In this document: positions 37,901-55,400 of the stretch, piece by piece
Layout of the letters: each line of letters begins with the position of its first letter
How positions within the stretch are numbered: position 1 is the first letter of the stretch
NCBI GenBank assembly: GCA_900239685.1
Contig: OENT01000185.1
Coordinates: 62,001 to 126,000 of the forward strand
Direction: 5' to 3'
Source of the DNA: Rotaria macrura
Taxonomy: Eukaryota > Rotifera > Eurotatoria > Philodinida > Philodinidae
Length of the DNA stretch: 64,000 nt
Program-made: the position numbers and the translations under genes
The notes under the pieces: generated by a model
Database searches by the model: none
Told to the model about the DNA's origin: nothing
Seen by the model: the letters and a program-made list of their open reading frames with translations, nothing else

Positions 37901-40900
37901 GTTGGCTGAAAATCACGGCGTCCTCTTTTTTTCGATGGAGTTTATGCTTGAATCTTTTTTGTTCATAAATTAATCTTGGTTAAAATCGATGATTCTCAAA
38001 TAGATAAACTTTCAATTTGATGTGATTAGGCATATTTTCTAATTCCAAATAGTTTGATATAATCCGATCAACGTGCTCACTTCAATACATTAATTTGGAT
38101 AGCATTTATTTTCTCAAAAATTTTATTAATTGATTGCATGTGATATTTGTTGATGTAAAATTGAAATTATTTATCATGCTTGTTGAATTACCTTTCAAAC
38201 GTTGTTCAGCTGCAGCCATCGATGCATATGCACAACAAAATTCAGGCTTGATTAAATCACGTATTTCATCTTCTGTTGGTAATCGAAAATCGTCTCTCAA
38301 TATCCATGAATTACAATCATCAGAAAAAGAAAATGACGTTAAAGAAATTCTTTAATAGAAAAACGAAAGACACAAAATCCTTTTTACCAGCTCTTCGAAA
38401 ATCGGCACTTGTTTTTAATCGTTTACGAATCGATGATTCAGCCAAACGTGGAAATACTCGTTTTATATCATCGATACGTATTCGACGTGGTATTTCATTA
38501 CTTTGTAAAAATAATCGATAGATACAGATCTGTAATAAGTCACGTTGAAATAAATTCACACGTTTAGATTGTGGAATGGGAACTTCAATCAACGGACATT
38601 GTTCTCCAATAATGTAAATTCTAGCAATAGTTCGTATGAAAAAATCATTTTTTCGATTGGCTACTATTAAAAATTCATAGTTTGAACATGTCTGTCGATA
38701 GATCGGCGCTAGAAACATATTGTTTTCTATTGTTTGAATATTTAAACCTCGTGGAATCGACCATAAAAATGGTGATGCATGTGTATAGATTAATTCACCA
38801 TAATCAACTTCAATTGGTGTTGCTTGTGCTTTGAAGTATTGCTTAGAAAATTAATAAAATAAAAATCTGATAAAGTAAACGAAATTGCTCTGAAATGGGA
38901 ATTCATGACTTTCTATACAGCATTTGATTTTTCTAACTTTCGTTTACATGGGATAAGCAAGAATTTTCTACATACTTTATCATGCCTATTCAAACTACAG
39001 TTTTCAAAATTAATAATATACTAGCATTCAATTTTGAATCACTACTTCACTGAGACAACCATCTCTCTATTGACCTAGATGAATGGTAGCGAACATCTCC
39101 ATTTTTTACTTTTTGGCTACCGAACTATGAGCGTTATATATTTAACTTATAACCTATGATCATAGAATTGCTACGGATTCATGTGATGTCAAATTGTATT
39201 GTTGTTGAAACTCAATACAAAGATAGGCTTGATATTCGTTGGAAAACAGGAGAAATTTTTGAGCCATTGCCAATGCATCAATATCGAAATATTATATGTT
39301 TACAGAAACCTGATTCGTTTGAAACCGAGCCCAGAACAGACTTTTTCGGTTTTGTTTCAAGTAAAAACATTTAGGAAACAATCGATTCTTTCTATTTCAA
39401 AATTGCCAGTGATTTAAGTGTCGACTAAATATCATTACAAAATGAAGCCACAGTATTAGACTGAAGATGTATTCCCAATGGACAACAATGAAGTAGGAAG
39501 ACATTTATAATTTGAAAAAGAACCGATGACTATGAAATGAAATAAAAATACTGAAACAGTGTTATATTGATAGGAAACATATTTGGAACATCTATGAATT
39601 TCTATTGTGAGTATGAGCGGGTTTGTTGTATTTTACCGGTCGAAGATAGGTTCTTATTTTACTAAACATTCCTATTTCATTTAATAATGCTGGATATTGT
39701 TCACTATATTCAAATAAAAGTATTTCACCATGTGTAGCCGTCAAATCAGATTTAGTTTGAATCGTTGACATGTCGTAATTTTTCATATGTGCTAATTGAA
39801 TGCACATCCAAGATTGTTGATATTTTGATAAATCAAGTAATGGACGATGAAAATAACGCAATTCATTGATTGTACGAAATACAGGATAGAATATAAAATT
39901 AAAATTCTGTTTTGCATAAAATCAAAGAGGAAATTTGATTTGTTCAAAAAAACTACTCTTTCTCTCTACTTGTGATGACTGTATTCGTTTTTTTGATAGA
40001 AATTCTTGTTCAACATGGTAGTCATAACAGTAATCATTACTTAAATTCCAAAAACTAATAGATTTCACTTTAATATCTTTTCTAATTTTATCATGGCAAT
40101 ATTGATGGCAAGTATCATGAGCATCAGATAAAATACCCGTTAGACCAGCACGAGCGAGAACATGTCTTGTTCGACGCAAACGATTCTCCTACAAACAATA
40201 GAATATGATAATCAACGCATGAATAGAGAGATGATTAACAAAGAATCAAACAGACTTTATTATTTTTTAAAGAATTAGTATTTGCATGTGTTGTTGGTTT
40301 TTCTTTTCGTATAGAAGCTACCTGTGGTTCTATCGGCAAGTCGATTAGTGTTGAATCTTGTTGAGGATTGATATATTTTGTTTTGTACTAAACGATAAAT
40401 ATGTATTTTGAAAAGAAAAGTGTGAATTCCCAAATACATTAAAATCAAATGGAAAATTATGATTATCGATTAGATTTTTCAATATTACAGTATCCGTAAA
40501 AGGAAAAATTGAATACCAATTCATAGCACGACCGTGATCATCTACCATAAATAAAATGATAATAGGATAGATTCCATGGAAAACAAACTATTCATACCAA
40601 ATCGAACATTATCAATGAAGTCAACATTACGTCCTTTGAGCATTTAAAAAACATGACATAGATTGTCTCGTGGCTATGTATCACATAAATTTACCTAATA
40701 TTTCTCTTTGATAAGTAGCTAGTGTTCGACATCGACGTGTTGGTATCCAACCTGTTTCATCTGTTCGAAACGGATGAATGCTGTTGGAATGATAAACTAT
40801 GAAATTCTCCCATGAACGATATTCTATTGGTAAGACACTATCCTAAAGGAATATGGAAATATATGAGATGTTCTTATTGACTAAGAAAAGCACATATTAT

Positions 40901-42027
40901 TTTCTTAACGAATATGTTTATTATGTCATTTGGTTCGTGTGAATATGTTAATGGTTTGGTTTCGTAGTTTCCCATTAAGTCAGCATTCAATATTGGTGGT
41001 TGTTCACGAAAAGTATCCTGAAGATTTTAATGGAATAACAGTCATGATCGGGATAATTTAATAAGCTTGAATTCTTTACGTACAAGATCACTTTTAATAT
41101 AGATCATCGATGACTTGAAGTTTGATGAGAACTAAAACATAACTTAATGTTTAGTGAAAGCATTAACCTATCAAATCTCCGATTCCGAAGGCCAACGTCA
41201 TTCCTACAGACGATGGCACATGTAATTCTTAATTTTAGATCAACGTCGATTTAACGCCCTCGACTATCTATAGAACTATAGTTAATCAGACGACTGATGT
41301 ACATAACAATGTAATCACCATGCTATTGAATTTGAGATTCAGTTTTGGTCAGACCGATTCTAGAATATGATAGAACCGTAGCTTTCTGTATTATTTGTAC
41401 CAAACATATTTTTCTTTACCAATTGATTACAAAACTATAGATACGACTATTCTGAACCACGATAGACTTTGATCTGATAATTGATTCGACACGTTTTAAT
41501 CATGCATGGAACTATTTAATTTCAGTTTTTGTACTCTAGTAATGCTATTGCAAACGATGAACATGTTTTACATGAATGGAACATTGCGTAACGGCAACGT
41601 GTCCGATCAGGTGTAAATTAGTGATTACTGACTTTTTTAGATGAATCAGGCTTTTGCTAAAATTTTGATCTGGTACCATTCATATATCTATATATCTACA
41701 TCCGCAAAGTCAAAATCAAGCTGAAAAGCTTCCTAAACTAGACTACTGGCAAGCCATTTTCTTATTCTATCAAGATTCAAAATTAATGTTGCATTTTACT
41801 TTCAAAAATTCATCCTGCATACTCTTCTATTTCAAATAAAAAATTCTTACATTAGAATGATAATGGATCATCTTAGATAGCAACCAACATTTCATTTTAA
41901 CTATATAGCTATTTGTTCTTGATTATTCTTCACTTCTAGATTTTCAAAGAATTTAAGTACATACCTTGACTTTCTTTTCCAAAATAGAATCATCACAATC
42001 ATCACTAGTTTTTCGTAGACGCTTCAT
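31970..42027 (-). CDS. TAF1: TFIID subunit 1 (TAF1), short form without bromodomains
   Basis: Nineteen minus-strand exons join in phase to about 900 residues: 41965-42027, 41084-41131, 40910-41017, 40695-40842, 40598-40633, 40438-40541, 40322-40387, 39970-40188, 39637-39906, 38388-38841, 38192-38293, 36836-37000, 35780-35802, 35582-35737, 35462-35507, 35305-35401, 34386-34539, 34188-34327, 31970-32273. TAF1 is the TFIID scaffold that contacts TBP, TAF7 and promoter DNA. Family stretches in order: [64 protein letters not shown], the winged-helix [13 protein letters not shown] and [53 protein letters not shown] and [17 protein letters not shown]. After that it ends in a Gln- and then Ser/Asp-rich tail. 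The zinc knuckle and tandem bromodomains of animal TAF1 (about 1,870 residues in human) are absent, as is most of the N-terminal TBP-binding region. The exon 10/11 junction is uncertain. Confidence 0.9.
32274..34187 (-). other. 1.9-kb last intron of TAF1, hosting a transposon
   Basis: Donor and acceptor are GT-AG, and the join recreates the conserved reading [20 protein letters not shown]. Half of the intron is the inserted element at 33143-34108; the rest is AT-rich without features. Confidence 0.8.
33143..34108. mobile_element. hAT-like non-autonomous element (MITE) in a TAF1 intron
   Basis: The element is 966 bp and lies between perfect 8-bp direct repeats GTTAGAAT (33135-33142 and 34109-34116). 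The left end begins CAGAGCTCCGAATGGGA; the right end, reverse-complemented, begins CAGAGCTCCAAATGGAA. An 8-bp duplication with CAGAG termini fits the hAT superfamily. Both subterminal regions are packed with GGGATGGGA / TCCCATCCC and CCCATGGGA words (33155-33210, 33220-33330, 34000-34070), resembling transposase-binding arrays. The middle is AT-rich with GAAATTTC-like repeats and no transposase frame. The insertion is intronic and leaves the TAF1 splice sites intact. Confidence 0.88.
35238..35247 (+). repeat. G10 tract in a TAF1 intron
   Basis: A run of ten G lies in otherwise AT-rich intron sequence between TAF1 exons 16 and 17. It is unusual for this base composition. It may mark the end of an old insertion, although I found no matching partner end. 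Confidence 0.5.
35780..35802 (-). other. TAF1: 23-nt TAF1 microexon
   Basis: A 23-nt exon encoding AKTIHKTK (with one base from the previous exon) lies between TTTCTAG and GTAAG. It converts phase 1 from exon 12 to phase 0 for exon 14; joining exons 12 and 14 directly would hit a stop. It also matches the place in TAF1 where a short Lys/Pro linker precedes the TGTDADLR block. Confidence 0.7.
36003..36369. mobile_element. C/G-capped inverted-repeat element in a TAF1 intron
   Basis: A 12-C run at the left (36003-36014) and a 9-G run at the right (36361-36369) cap inverted ends. Left reads CCCTATAATAGAAGACCC and right, reverse-complemented, reads CCCTACAGTAAAAGACCC. The motif ATAGAAGACCC recurs inside, at about 36022, 36060 and 36295, and as AGCAGAAGACCC at 36333. 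The size is about 367 bp. No clear target-site duplication is visible because of the homopolymer caps. It looks like a small MITE or a decayed terminal-repeat element, in the roughly 1-kb intron between TAF1 exons 12 and 13. Confidence 0.6.
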
Positions 42028-42325
42028 TATTGCTTTAAACAGATTCTACAATAATTAGTTAACGATTTTCTTCAAGATCTTTCCATTGTTTCCTTGACAA
42101 CTATGGATTTCGTAACTTGGGCCATGCATCAAATTTTGTATGAAATTTCATGGTAAACATGCAAAACATTTCTTCCATTTCTACACATAAAAAACACCGA
42201 TACTTTTCAAACAATATTGGGAAAACAATCGATGTCGCTAGAGTCGTTGAGAAAACTCGGGTCAACCAAGTTCAATTCAATTTTTCGTTCGTTCGTTTGT
42301 TATATAGTCATTTATCATCTAAAAC
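42028..42325. promoter_or_regulatory. Head-to-head TAF1/HELLS intergenic region
   Basis: Only 298 bp separates the TAF1 (minus) and HELLS (plus) start codons, so both 5' UTRs and promoters must lie here. A TATATAG string lies about 25 nt before the HELLS ATG. On the minus strand a TTATTGTAG acceptor ends 18 nt before the TAF1 ATG, which suggests a 5' UTR intron or a trans-splice site. A shared bidirectional promoter is inferred. Confidence 0.5.
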
Positions 42326-47746
<5,421 letters not shown>

Positions 47747-47825
47747 ATTCAACAATCACAAATAGAGTGCCATTACAAATCAAGATTATTTTCGAGATAT
47801 GTTTTTCCTTTTGTTGTTTAAAATT

Positions 47826-47831
47826 AATAAA
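47826..47831 (+). terminator. Candidate polyadenylation signal of HELLS
   Basis: AATAAA lies 80 nt after the HELLS stop codon, a typical distance. Confidence 0.45.
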
Positions 47832-48857
47832 TTATCAATTAGACTAAATATGATTTAAATATGCCAAGGGTGAAAAGTAGATCTTGAAATAGTTGACTGT
47901 TATCATCATTGAAATGTTCATGTCAAAATGCTTGTTATTGTATGGTTTACGTTCGTGAATGAGAATCTCTCAGTAGAAAATCTTCAGTTTATGGTTGAAA
48001 AATTTATAGCTCTTCATTTAATTGTTTCTATCTGGAAATCAAATATTGTATGAACAGTTATGCGAAATCGAATCCAACATCTGTATAGAGATACATGAAA
48101 CTGAAAGTTTATCCTCGTATTTCATATTTTCAAATATGTATTCAATATTCTAAACGTGCATTAAAAGAACGATGAAATTTACATTCCAGTCTTTGCTGAA
48201 CCATTTAAAGATTTTGTCTCGGAAATCCAACAGAGTTGCACGTATGGTGATAAAGTTTTCATGAATAACTTTCTGACTAGTATAAAATCACGAATCACAT
48301 GAGAGTTTCCATAGTTTCTAGTGTCTTCACTCGATAAACCGCATAGGTACCAACTTTTTTTGTCGATATCATGATCGATATCCCTCTTTTCCATTCCTAA
48401 TACATGACATTTAATGACTACTCTCTTTCATCAATTGCGTCCTTCGGTTTCAGACAATGAAGAATAATTTTTATAAAGCCCATCTTCGAAAATAAACTCA
48501 TGTAGTTTTACTATTTCATGTTCATGAGACAGAGAATATCATGTGTTTCTTGAATCTATTCGGATTCGAACTTCATGCTTTGGTCTCGTGTAGAAATTCA
48601 AAAACACGTTTTTCTTAAACTAGTAATCAAAAGTGCAATAAATAATTTTCAAGCATATTGTCAATACGTCTCATAGCATCTATGCAATGTATCCATTCTG
48701 AGTAGTGTTTCAACAGGTACTTGAAAATTTCTCTTAATAATAAGAAAACGATATCAAAAAATTGTCTTACTTCTTTATATATCCAAGTATCCAAGTGGAA
48801 AGCAAATACACTCATCGAACTCTTTAATATTGTATCTTCGGGGAAATAATATATCAT

Positions 48858-48874
48858 GGGGGAGGGGGGGGGGG
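48858..48874 (+). repeat. G5-A-G11 tract
   Basis: Sixteen of seventeen bases are G in strongly AT-rich surroundings; the run could form a G-quadruplex or be the cap of a decayed element like that at 36003-36369. No partner C-run was found nearby. Confidence 0.6.
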
Positions 48875-49603
48875 TGGCGAATAGCTGTAATGTAATTCTG
48901 AATTATTATTTCGAGTTTAATATTACGTACAATAAAAGCTCAATACCGAAAAAAATAGATGTTTGAGATTTATATTAAAAAGTTACATTTAAATTGGATA
49001 AATGTAACTGAAACTGCCTAAATTAAATTAAAAGCCAGCGCAATGACTAATTCTGCGATCCTCTTTTCGATTCATATTATTATTTTTGATTGCTATAGTA
49101 CAGTTTACACAGAAATAGAGTGAAAATTCATCTACATTCAGAAATAAAAATAATCTACTGCTTACCTATAACTCTATCATTGTCGCACAACTAATGGATG
49201 TTATTATGAAAATCATATGATGTGATATTAATTGATCAATGTTTTCATCTACTCTTCTTTTTTTGAGTACTAATAATGTCAGTTTAGAGCAATTAACAAA
49301 ATATAAACAGAAAAATATGTCTTAGATATTCTGCGTCTATAATCGATGAAACTACGAGCCGATTGAAAAATTATTGGGAATTGAAATTTCTTGACGAATT
49401 TATAGACGTTACACACTTATTCACTTCTCTTGTAAATATTCTGATACATAAAATAGTTACTCAATAATTTTTGACTCCTGAAAAATCCGCACATTTACGC
49501 TCCCTGTATTTCGGTGTTGAAATTCGATGTCTGGAAAGATATGTTTTATGTCTTCATTAATCCATTTATTTTGTTGCCTTATCAATTAACTGTTAGTATC
49601 CAG

Positions 49604-50040
49604 GCTAGTCAGTATTATGATTCTAGAGGAAAACAATCAACAATGAATATGAATGTAAAAAAAGATAGTGAGCAACAACAAAAAAGATTAAAAAAATATT
49701 TGCCAGTAGGCAGGCTATGACAATTAAATGAACAGGCTTTTTAGTCTTTGTTAACTATTCGTGTTTTACTTTAATCCATCAATTCATCATTATTTAGGTT
49801 TTACAAAAATTATTGAATGATTTTCATTTTATACTTGTATAAAAGATTTAATGTCACGATTTACACACGAATGTAGGCTACTTTCAAACGTCATTAACTA
49901 ATATCAAGCAATTAATCGTGGACAGTTAAATGATACGAATCGACTTGAGCCTTTAAAAACAAATTTAATCTCTCTGTGTGGTGGTCTCCAAATCAATAAT
50001 TATGTACGAAATCTATTGATTATAATGTACGTACAAAAAG
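49604..50040 (+). pseudogene. Possible decayed coding fragments
   Basis: After a TATCCAG acceptor-like site at about 49602, a frame reads NVKKDSEQQQKRLKKYLPVG and then stops at 49720. A second open stretch at about 49905-50030 reads RGQLNDTNRLEPLKT and ISLCGGLQINNYVRNLL. Both have protein-like composition but have no start, no consistent splicing and no family I recognise. They may be remnants of a dead gene, or chance. Confidence 0.22.
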
Positions 50041-52498
50041 AAGATCAATATTATTTTCGAATATTTTTCACATCACATATAAGTACTTGTGTGTCATAAA
50101 TTTCATTCCTAGAATACGATCGTCTCGCATTCGATTATGATATTCGTCTATTTTCTAACTGGTCAACTGAAAAATAAAAATAAAACTACTTCATCACGTA
50201 CCACTAACTCATGAAACTGTTGAATCGTTGATCAATATTGAGTCCATGGATTCGATTCGAAAAATACTATCAGAGTATCCTACTTTAATTTGAGCAAAAT
50301 AAACATTATTTTCATTTGTCAAAATATAATACTACACGACTATTCTTTCTTTCAGATCCCATTCAAATAGTTGATATTCGGTGCTGCAAGACAACAGATA
50401 AATATCAAAATTAATCCGTAGTACCGTAGTCGATATTGAGAACTACTCAATGATGACATTTCTTTTTCTTTCAACTATCATAAGTTCACAAATGCTACCA
50501 CATAATTGCAATGTGATTATTTGTCCCGTTCCATTTACCAGGTAGCTATGCTGTTTTTAGAAAGAAATGAAGAATCTTTGGTGTCAGTTAATCACTACTG
50601 TGTTTGTATAGTTATTTTGACTTGATTATAACTTACATATGCATTTTGACGGTTCTAGAAATCGGTCGAAATCACTGTTCAAGAGAAAAATTAACTTCAC
50701 GAGAATCAAGTAGCACCTAAATGTTTCGATTTTTTAACATAGTTCTTCGTGGCATTTTCTTCTTCCGTTTTTCTCAACGTACGCGTTCATATTTTTCACG
50801 ATGGATCGTGATGATTTGAAAAGTTCATGTCGTAAAATATTCGTTTCAATGCAGCAATCAAAATTTATGATCGAATCTATGACACCTGTTCTCTGATCTT
50901 TCATTTCAAAGTACATTACTTTTTAAGTGCATCCGAGCACACTAAATTTTTATGCACTTTGTTAGCTTCAAGCATCGATATTCTGAAAACAGCGACAGCT
51001 GTTAGGACGTACAGCTGATGATAAGTAATGAATCAGATAGCAGATCGAACGATCAACTTATAGACAATACTCGTTTAAATCGTGTCAATATTTATTTGAA
51101 GAATTCTATCACCACTGAATTTTATCCTACCTAATTGATGGTTCGCTTCAAATGGAATTCAATTTTTCGATCGTTAGCAGTCCAAAAAAAATGAAACTCT
51201 AACTATGATATATATATATAACGTACGTGTCGTTTGTAAAAAAAACACTAAAGTATTTCATTGTTTGAACGGCTAGTAGTATTATTTCTCAAATAATACC
51301 AAATCATTCGTCCATTGAAATCGAACACTTCACAATGCATTAATTACTTGTTCGATTGAAACTCGATAGCCATCGAATTATCTTCGTCTGAATTATCTTC
51401 TGATTTCTCGTAGGTATTATAGACAAAACCATACCCAAGAGATGAATGTGGAGTTTTCAATCTAATCATACAATGATTCCGTGAAATAGGGAACAAAAGA
51501 AGCTTTTAAATATTTCATTTAACCGAATGGAACTTGCAGTCGACCTATATTTCATGTACTTATAATTTGTTTCTTGTGATTGAAAGTGCATGTAAAGATG
51601 CGGAATATGGCTTAATATTTTTCTTGCAATTTGTTCGTCTGTAAGGAAGCAAATGTTTGCGTCTTAAACGACTGAAAAAAAGTCACTCTAATTACAGAAG
51701 TACATTTTTAAATAATGGTTGAAAAGCTGTTTTTTCAAAATACAAAAAACAAACTTCATCCTGTTCTGTATTTTGATATACACTTCGAATCGACTTAAAA
51801 GCAACTGACTAGAAAGGAACACTTTTAAAAATTCTCTCAAAATAACAACAGACCAGAAACCAAAGCAATATGCAAATAATCTGAAAAAAACCAGACAGAG
51901 TTTTTAAATAATTGACGATGAAAATCATCAAAGTTTTTCCGACAACAAACAGATGTAGTGTACTATTCATGTCGTCTCAGAAGTAAGTATAATTTTAACT
52001 GACATATTGATATTTATGCCTATAGGTTCATTTATGAATTAAAGCAATTAATAACGCTCAATGCTTTACTAGAATTTATATTAGAAAGAACTAATAGTTG
52101 CATGACCAATAAGAATCGAAATTGACTTGAACAGAAATTGATAAAATCTGCTTGCTCTAGCTGACATTCAGCTTTTATTTCATTAGTACTCTTATTTTTT
52201 TTCAAAGTGAATGTAATACAAATTTGTATGATTATTACTTAGGAATCCTTATTCATTCTCTATTTCGTTGCTTGAGACTTTATTTACACATAAAATTGTG
52301 TTTTCTTCTTTCTATAGATAATCACGTATTTCGTTCTAGTTACATTTAGGAGCATTATGTTAGAAGGATTAATAGATACAGAATGACAAACAAAAATAGA
52401 CAAACAAGAAGCTGTACATGTGGATCTAAAAGAAAAAAGAAACGAAAAATACACACAGACTTAAATAAAAATAAACGGTTTAGAGTTCCCTCAATCTT

Positions 52499-55400
52499 TC
52501 ATATGTTTTTGTTTTTTTGTTGTTGTAAAATTTGAATATTCATTCGAATGTTTTCAATTTTAGCCCGTACACGCGGATCTAGATTAGGTGTGTCATGAAT
52601 GATAGCAGTCAAATCAATAAACGATGGCAAAACAGTTTCTGTCAATAAATGATCAAGTTTCATGGTTTGATTTGTATGCTCATCGATTTTATTTTCGATA
52701 GCACTCATTCGATGTAACATTGATGTACTCAAATCCATAATCAACAATTTAATTTGAGATAAGTCATTTAATGATGCACCGATCATCGTATCATCATTAG
52801 ACATAGATCTATCATGTTGAGTTTTACTTGATGCATCGATTTCACTCATACTTCTTTCCGATGATACTAATCGATCGAAATACGTCGGAATTAGAGTTGT
52901 CGGCTGTAACTGTGTTTGCTGAATAGAGTTTGTAAGACTCACTGATGACGTATTCGGTTCTGAATGAGTAACCGATGGTATCATCGAACTAGAATTTTGT
53001 TGTTTTTCATCAGATATATTGATCAAATCAGATTCTATTTCGATCAATTTCGTAGATGTGTCATCATTGATTGGCAATGGAATTGATGGAACGTTCGTAT
53101 TTGTTATTTCCGTATCACTGTTTTGTGTTGTACCAGCAGTTTTACTGGAAGTTTTGAATGTATTTTTAAGCAGTGCATCGAGTTGTTTTAAACTACCCAA
53201 TATCTAATGAAAAACATAAGTTTGAAGACAAAACTAAAATAAATATCAGTAAATCTTATTTACAGGTTGTTGAGTAGTTGATGACGTATCTGACGAAACA
53301 GAAGATTGAATTATTTCATTTGAATAAGGAGGAGACATTGATAGGAGACTATTCTCAATAGTCTCGTTCGCTGTTGAAGAAGAAGGTATTGGTTGCTTCA
53401 TTGTTTCATTGGGCAAGATCGTTGTAATGAATTGTTGAGATGAAGGTATTGTTGAATAAGAAAAACTTTGTGATGATTGAGTTACAAGAAGAGGATTTTG
53501 TAAAATTTGCTGTTGAGGATTTGTCAACATTGTCGTGGGTTGAGATTGAGACTGTAATGTCGATGGTGTCGATAGTTGAATGATATCTATGAGTAATCGT
53601 AGTTAGTTAATAGTGATTATATGTTAGTTCAGTTACTTACTGGTATTCAAATCGCTAGGCATTGCTCCTCCAGATTCGTCGCTCTGTTGTGTATCAATAA
53701 CAGCCGTATCACTTCCCAATCGTGAAGTCGATGAATCATCTGGATTAACCAATGGCATTATTGGCTCACTATTATCATTGGTGATCGTTGATGTAACACT
53801 TGTGCCTTGAGGTGTACTAGATTTATTGAAAGTTTTCTTTAATGCTGCATCAAGCACTTCTAGACTAGCAGCCGAACCTGATATATTTGTTCCAAGCTCA
53901 GGTAGTTGGGGAATGGCGATAGGTTCTGTTGCAACGATAGGTTTAGTGGACGGGACCTCTGGTAGTGGTTTAGACATTTGTTGCTGTTGAACTTCAGTAG
54001 ATGACTGTTGTAAAAGTGAAGGCATTGATCCAATAGGAGGAACAAGTGATACTTGAGACTGAACAATTGATGGCGTTGTTGATTGTTGATGTTGTAGTTG
54101 TGGTGGCTGTATTTGTGGTTGGGGAGATAGAACTTGCTGTTGCTGTTGTTGCTGAGGAAGTGGAGCTTGTTGTTGTTGTTGAGGAAGTGAAGCTTGCTGT
54201 TGTTGTTGGGGAGGTGGAGCTTGTTGATGTTGCTGTTGTTGTTGTCCAACAACTGATGATTGCGGTGTTTGACTCATAACTGGCTTTCCGTCTGGACAAA
54301 AGACCCCAGCTTTTCGATCAAGTTGTTCATACTGATAAGCTCGAACACGGTCTTTAATTGATTGTACCACAAATTTTTTGTCATCATCAAATATATAATT
54401 TTTTTCAATGAGCTCATCAGCGATTTGTTCTGGTTTATCGGTTGTAAAATTATATCGGAAAAGTATAGCTTCATGTTCTGTCCATAATGATTTACGCTTA
54501 TTTTTATCGACAATTTTTAGTTTCAAATTTATTGAATTATTTGTAACCATGACTTGTAAGTCATTAGCTGGATCACGTACAAAATCAATGCGTAAACCAA
54601 TATCATCAAGAAAGAATGAATGTTGCAATAGTTCATTTACCGGTAAACGCTCTTCTTTATTAGTACGTATGCAACAATCAATTACTTCTCGTACGTCTTC
54701 ACTTTCAACTTTATAATAACAATCTGGTTTTAAACCAGCTGTAACACGTTTTATAACTGCTGTTGGTCCTTTACATTCAATATATGGGTATTCACCGGTT
54801 ATCATTTCTAACATACATAGGCCAAATGAATATATATCGACAAGTTCATCATATTTCTCATCAAACATTTCAGGAGCCATAAACTCCATTGTACCACGCA
54901 TACTTTTAGCAAATGTCTGAGTTTTAAAGGTTGCTAAACCGAGATCACCAATTTTAACGCAACCATTGGTACTTGATATGAATACATTATCACATTTTAA
55001 ATCACGATGTATAACAGGAGGATTACGACTATGTAAATAAGCAAGACCTTTGAGAATTTGGCGACACCATTTTTTCATCACATTAATACGTTTGTCTTCT
55101 TTTTGTCCTTTAAATTTCCGTATGTATCTGTAAATAGACAAGGAAATAATAGGCAATAACTATGATGCTCGATTTTGTTTTTCATTCTTCTTCTTCTATC
55201 TTACCCTTTTAAAGAACCGGATGTCATTAATTCTGTCACAAGAATAATAACTTTTTTATTTGTTCTTGGATTTGTTTCTTCCCAAAAATCGTAAAATCGT
55301 ACGATATTTGGATGTTGTAATTTTTTTAACATTTCAGCCTCTTCTTTGAAACGCACACGTTCATGTTTATCAAACTGTGCAAAATCCTATTCAGTAAATA

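Larger units (their letters stand above)
47832..52498. other. Gene-poor interval between HELLS and WNK
   Basis: No intact gene was recognised. A G-rich tract lies at 48858-48874, and weak coding-like fragments at about 49600-50040 are listed separately. The rest is AT-rich DNA without repeats I can define. Confidence 0.45.

Noticed and set aside
53860-54299. Asn-, Ser/Thr- and Val-rich frames overlapping the WNK Gln-rich region on both strands
   Set aside because: Frame shadows of the CAA/CAG repeat; the Gln-rich WNK frame is continuous with the kinase.
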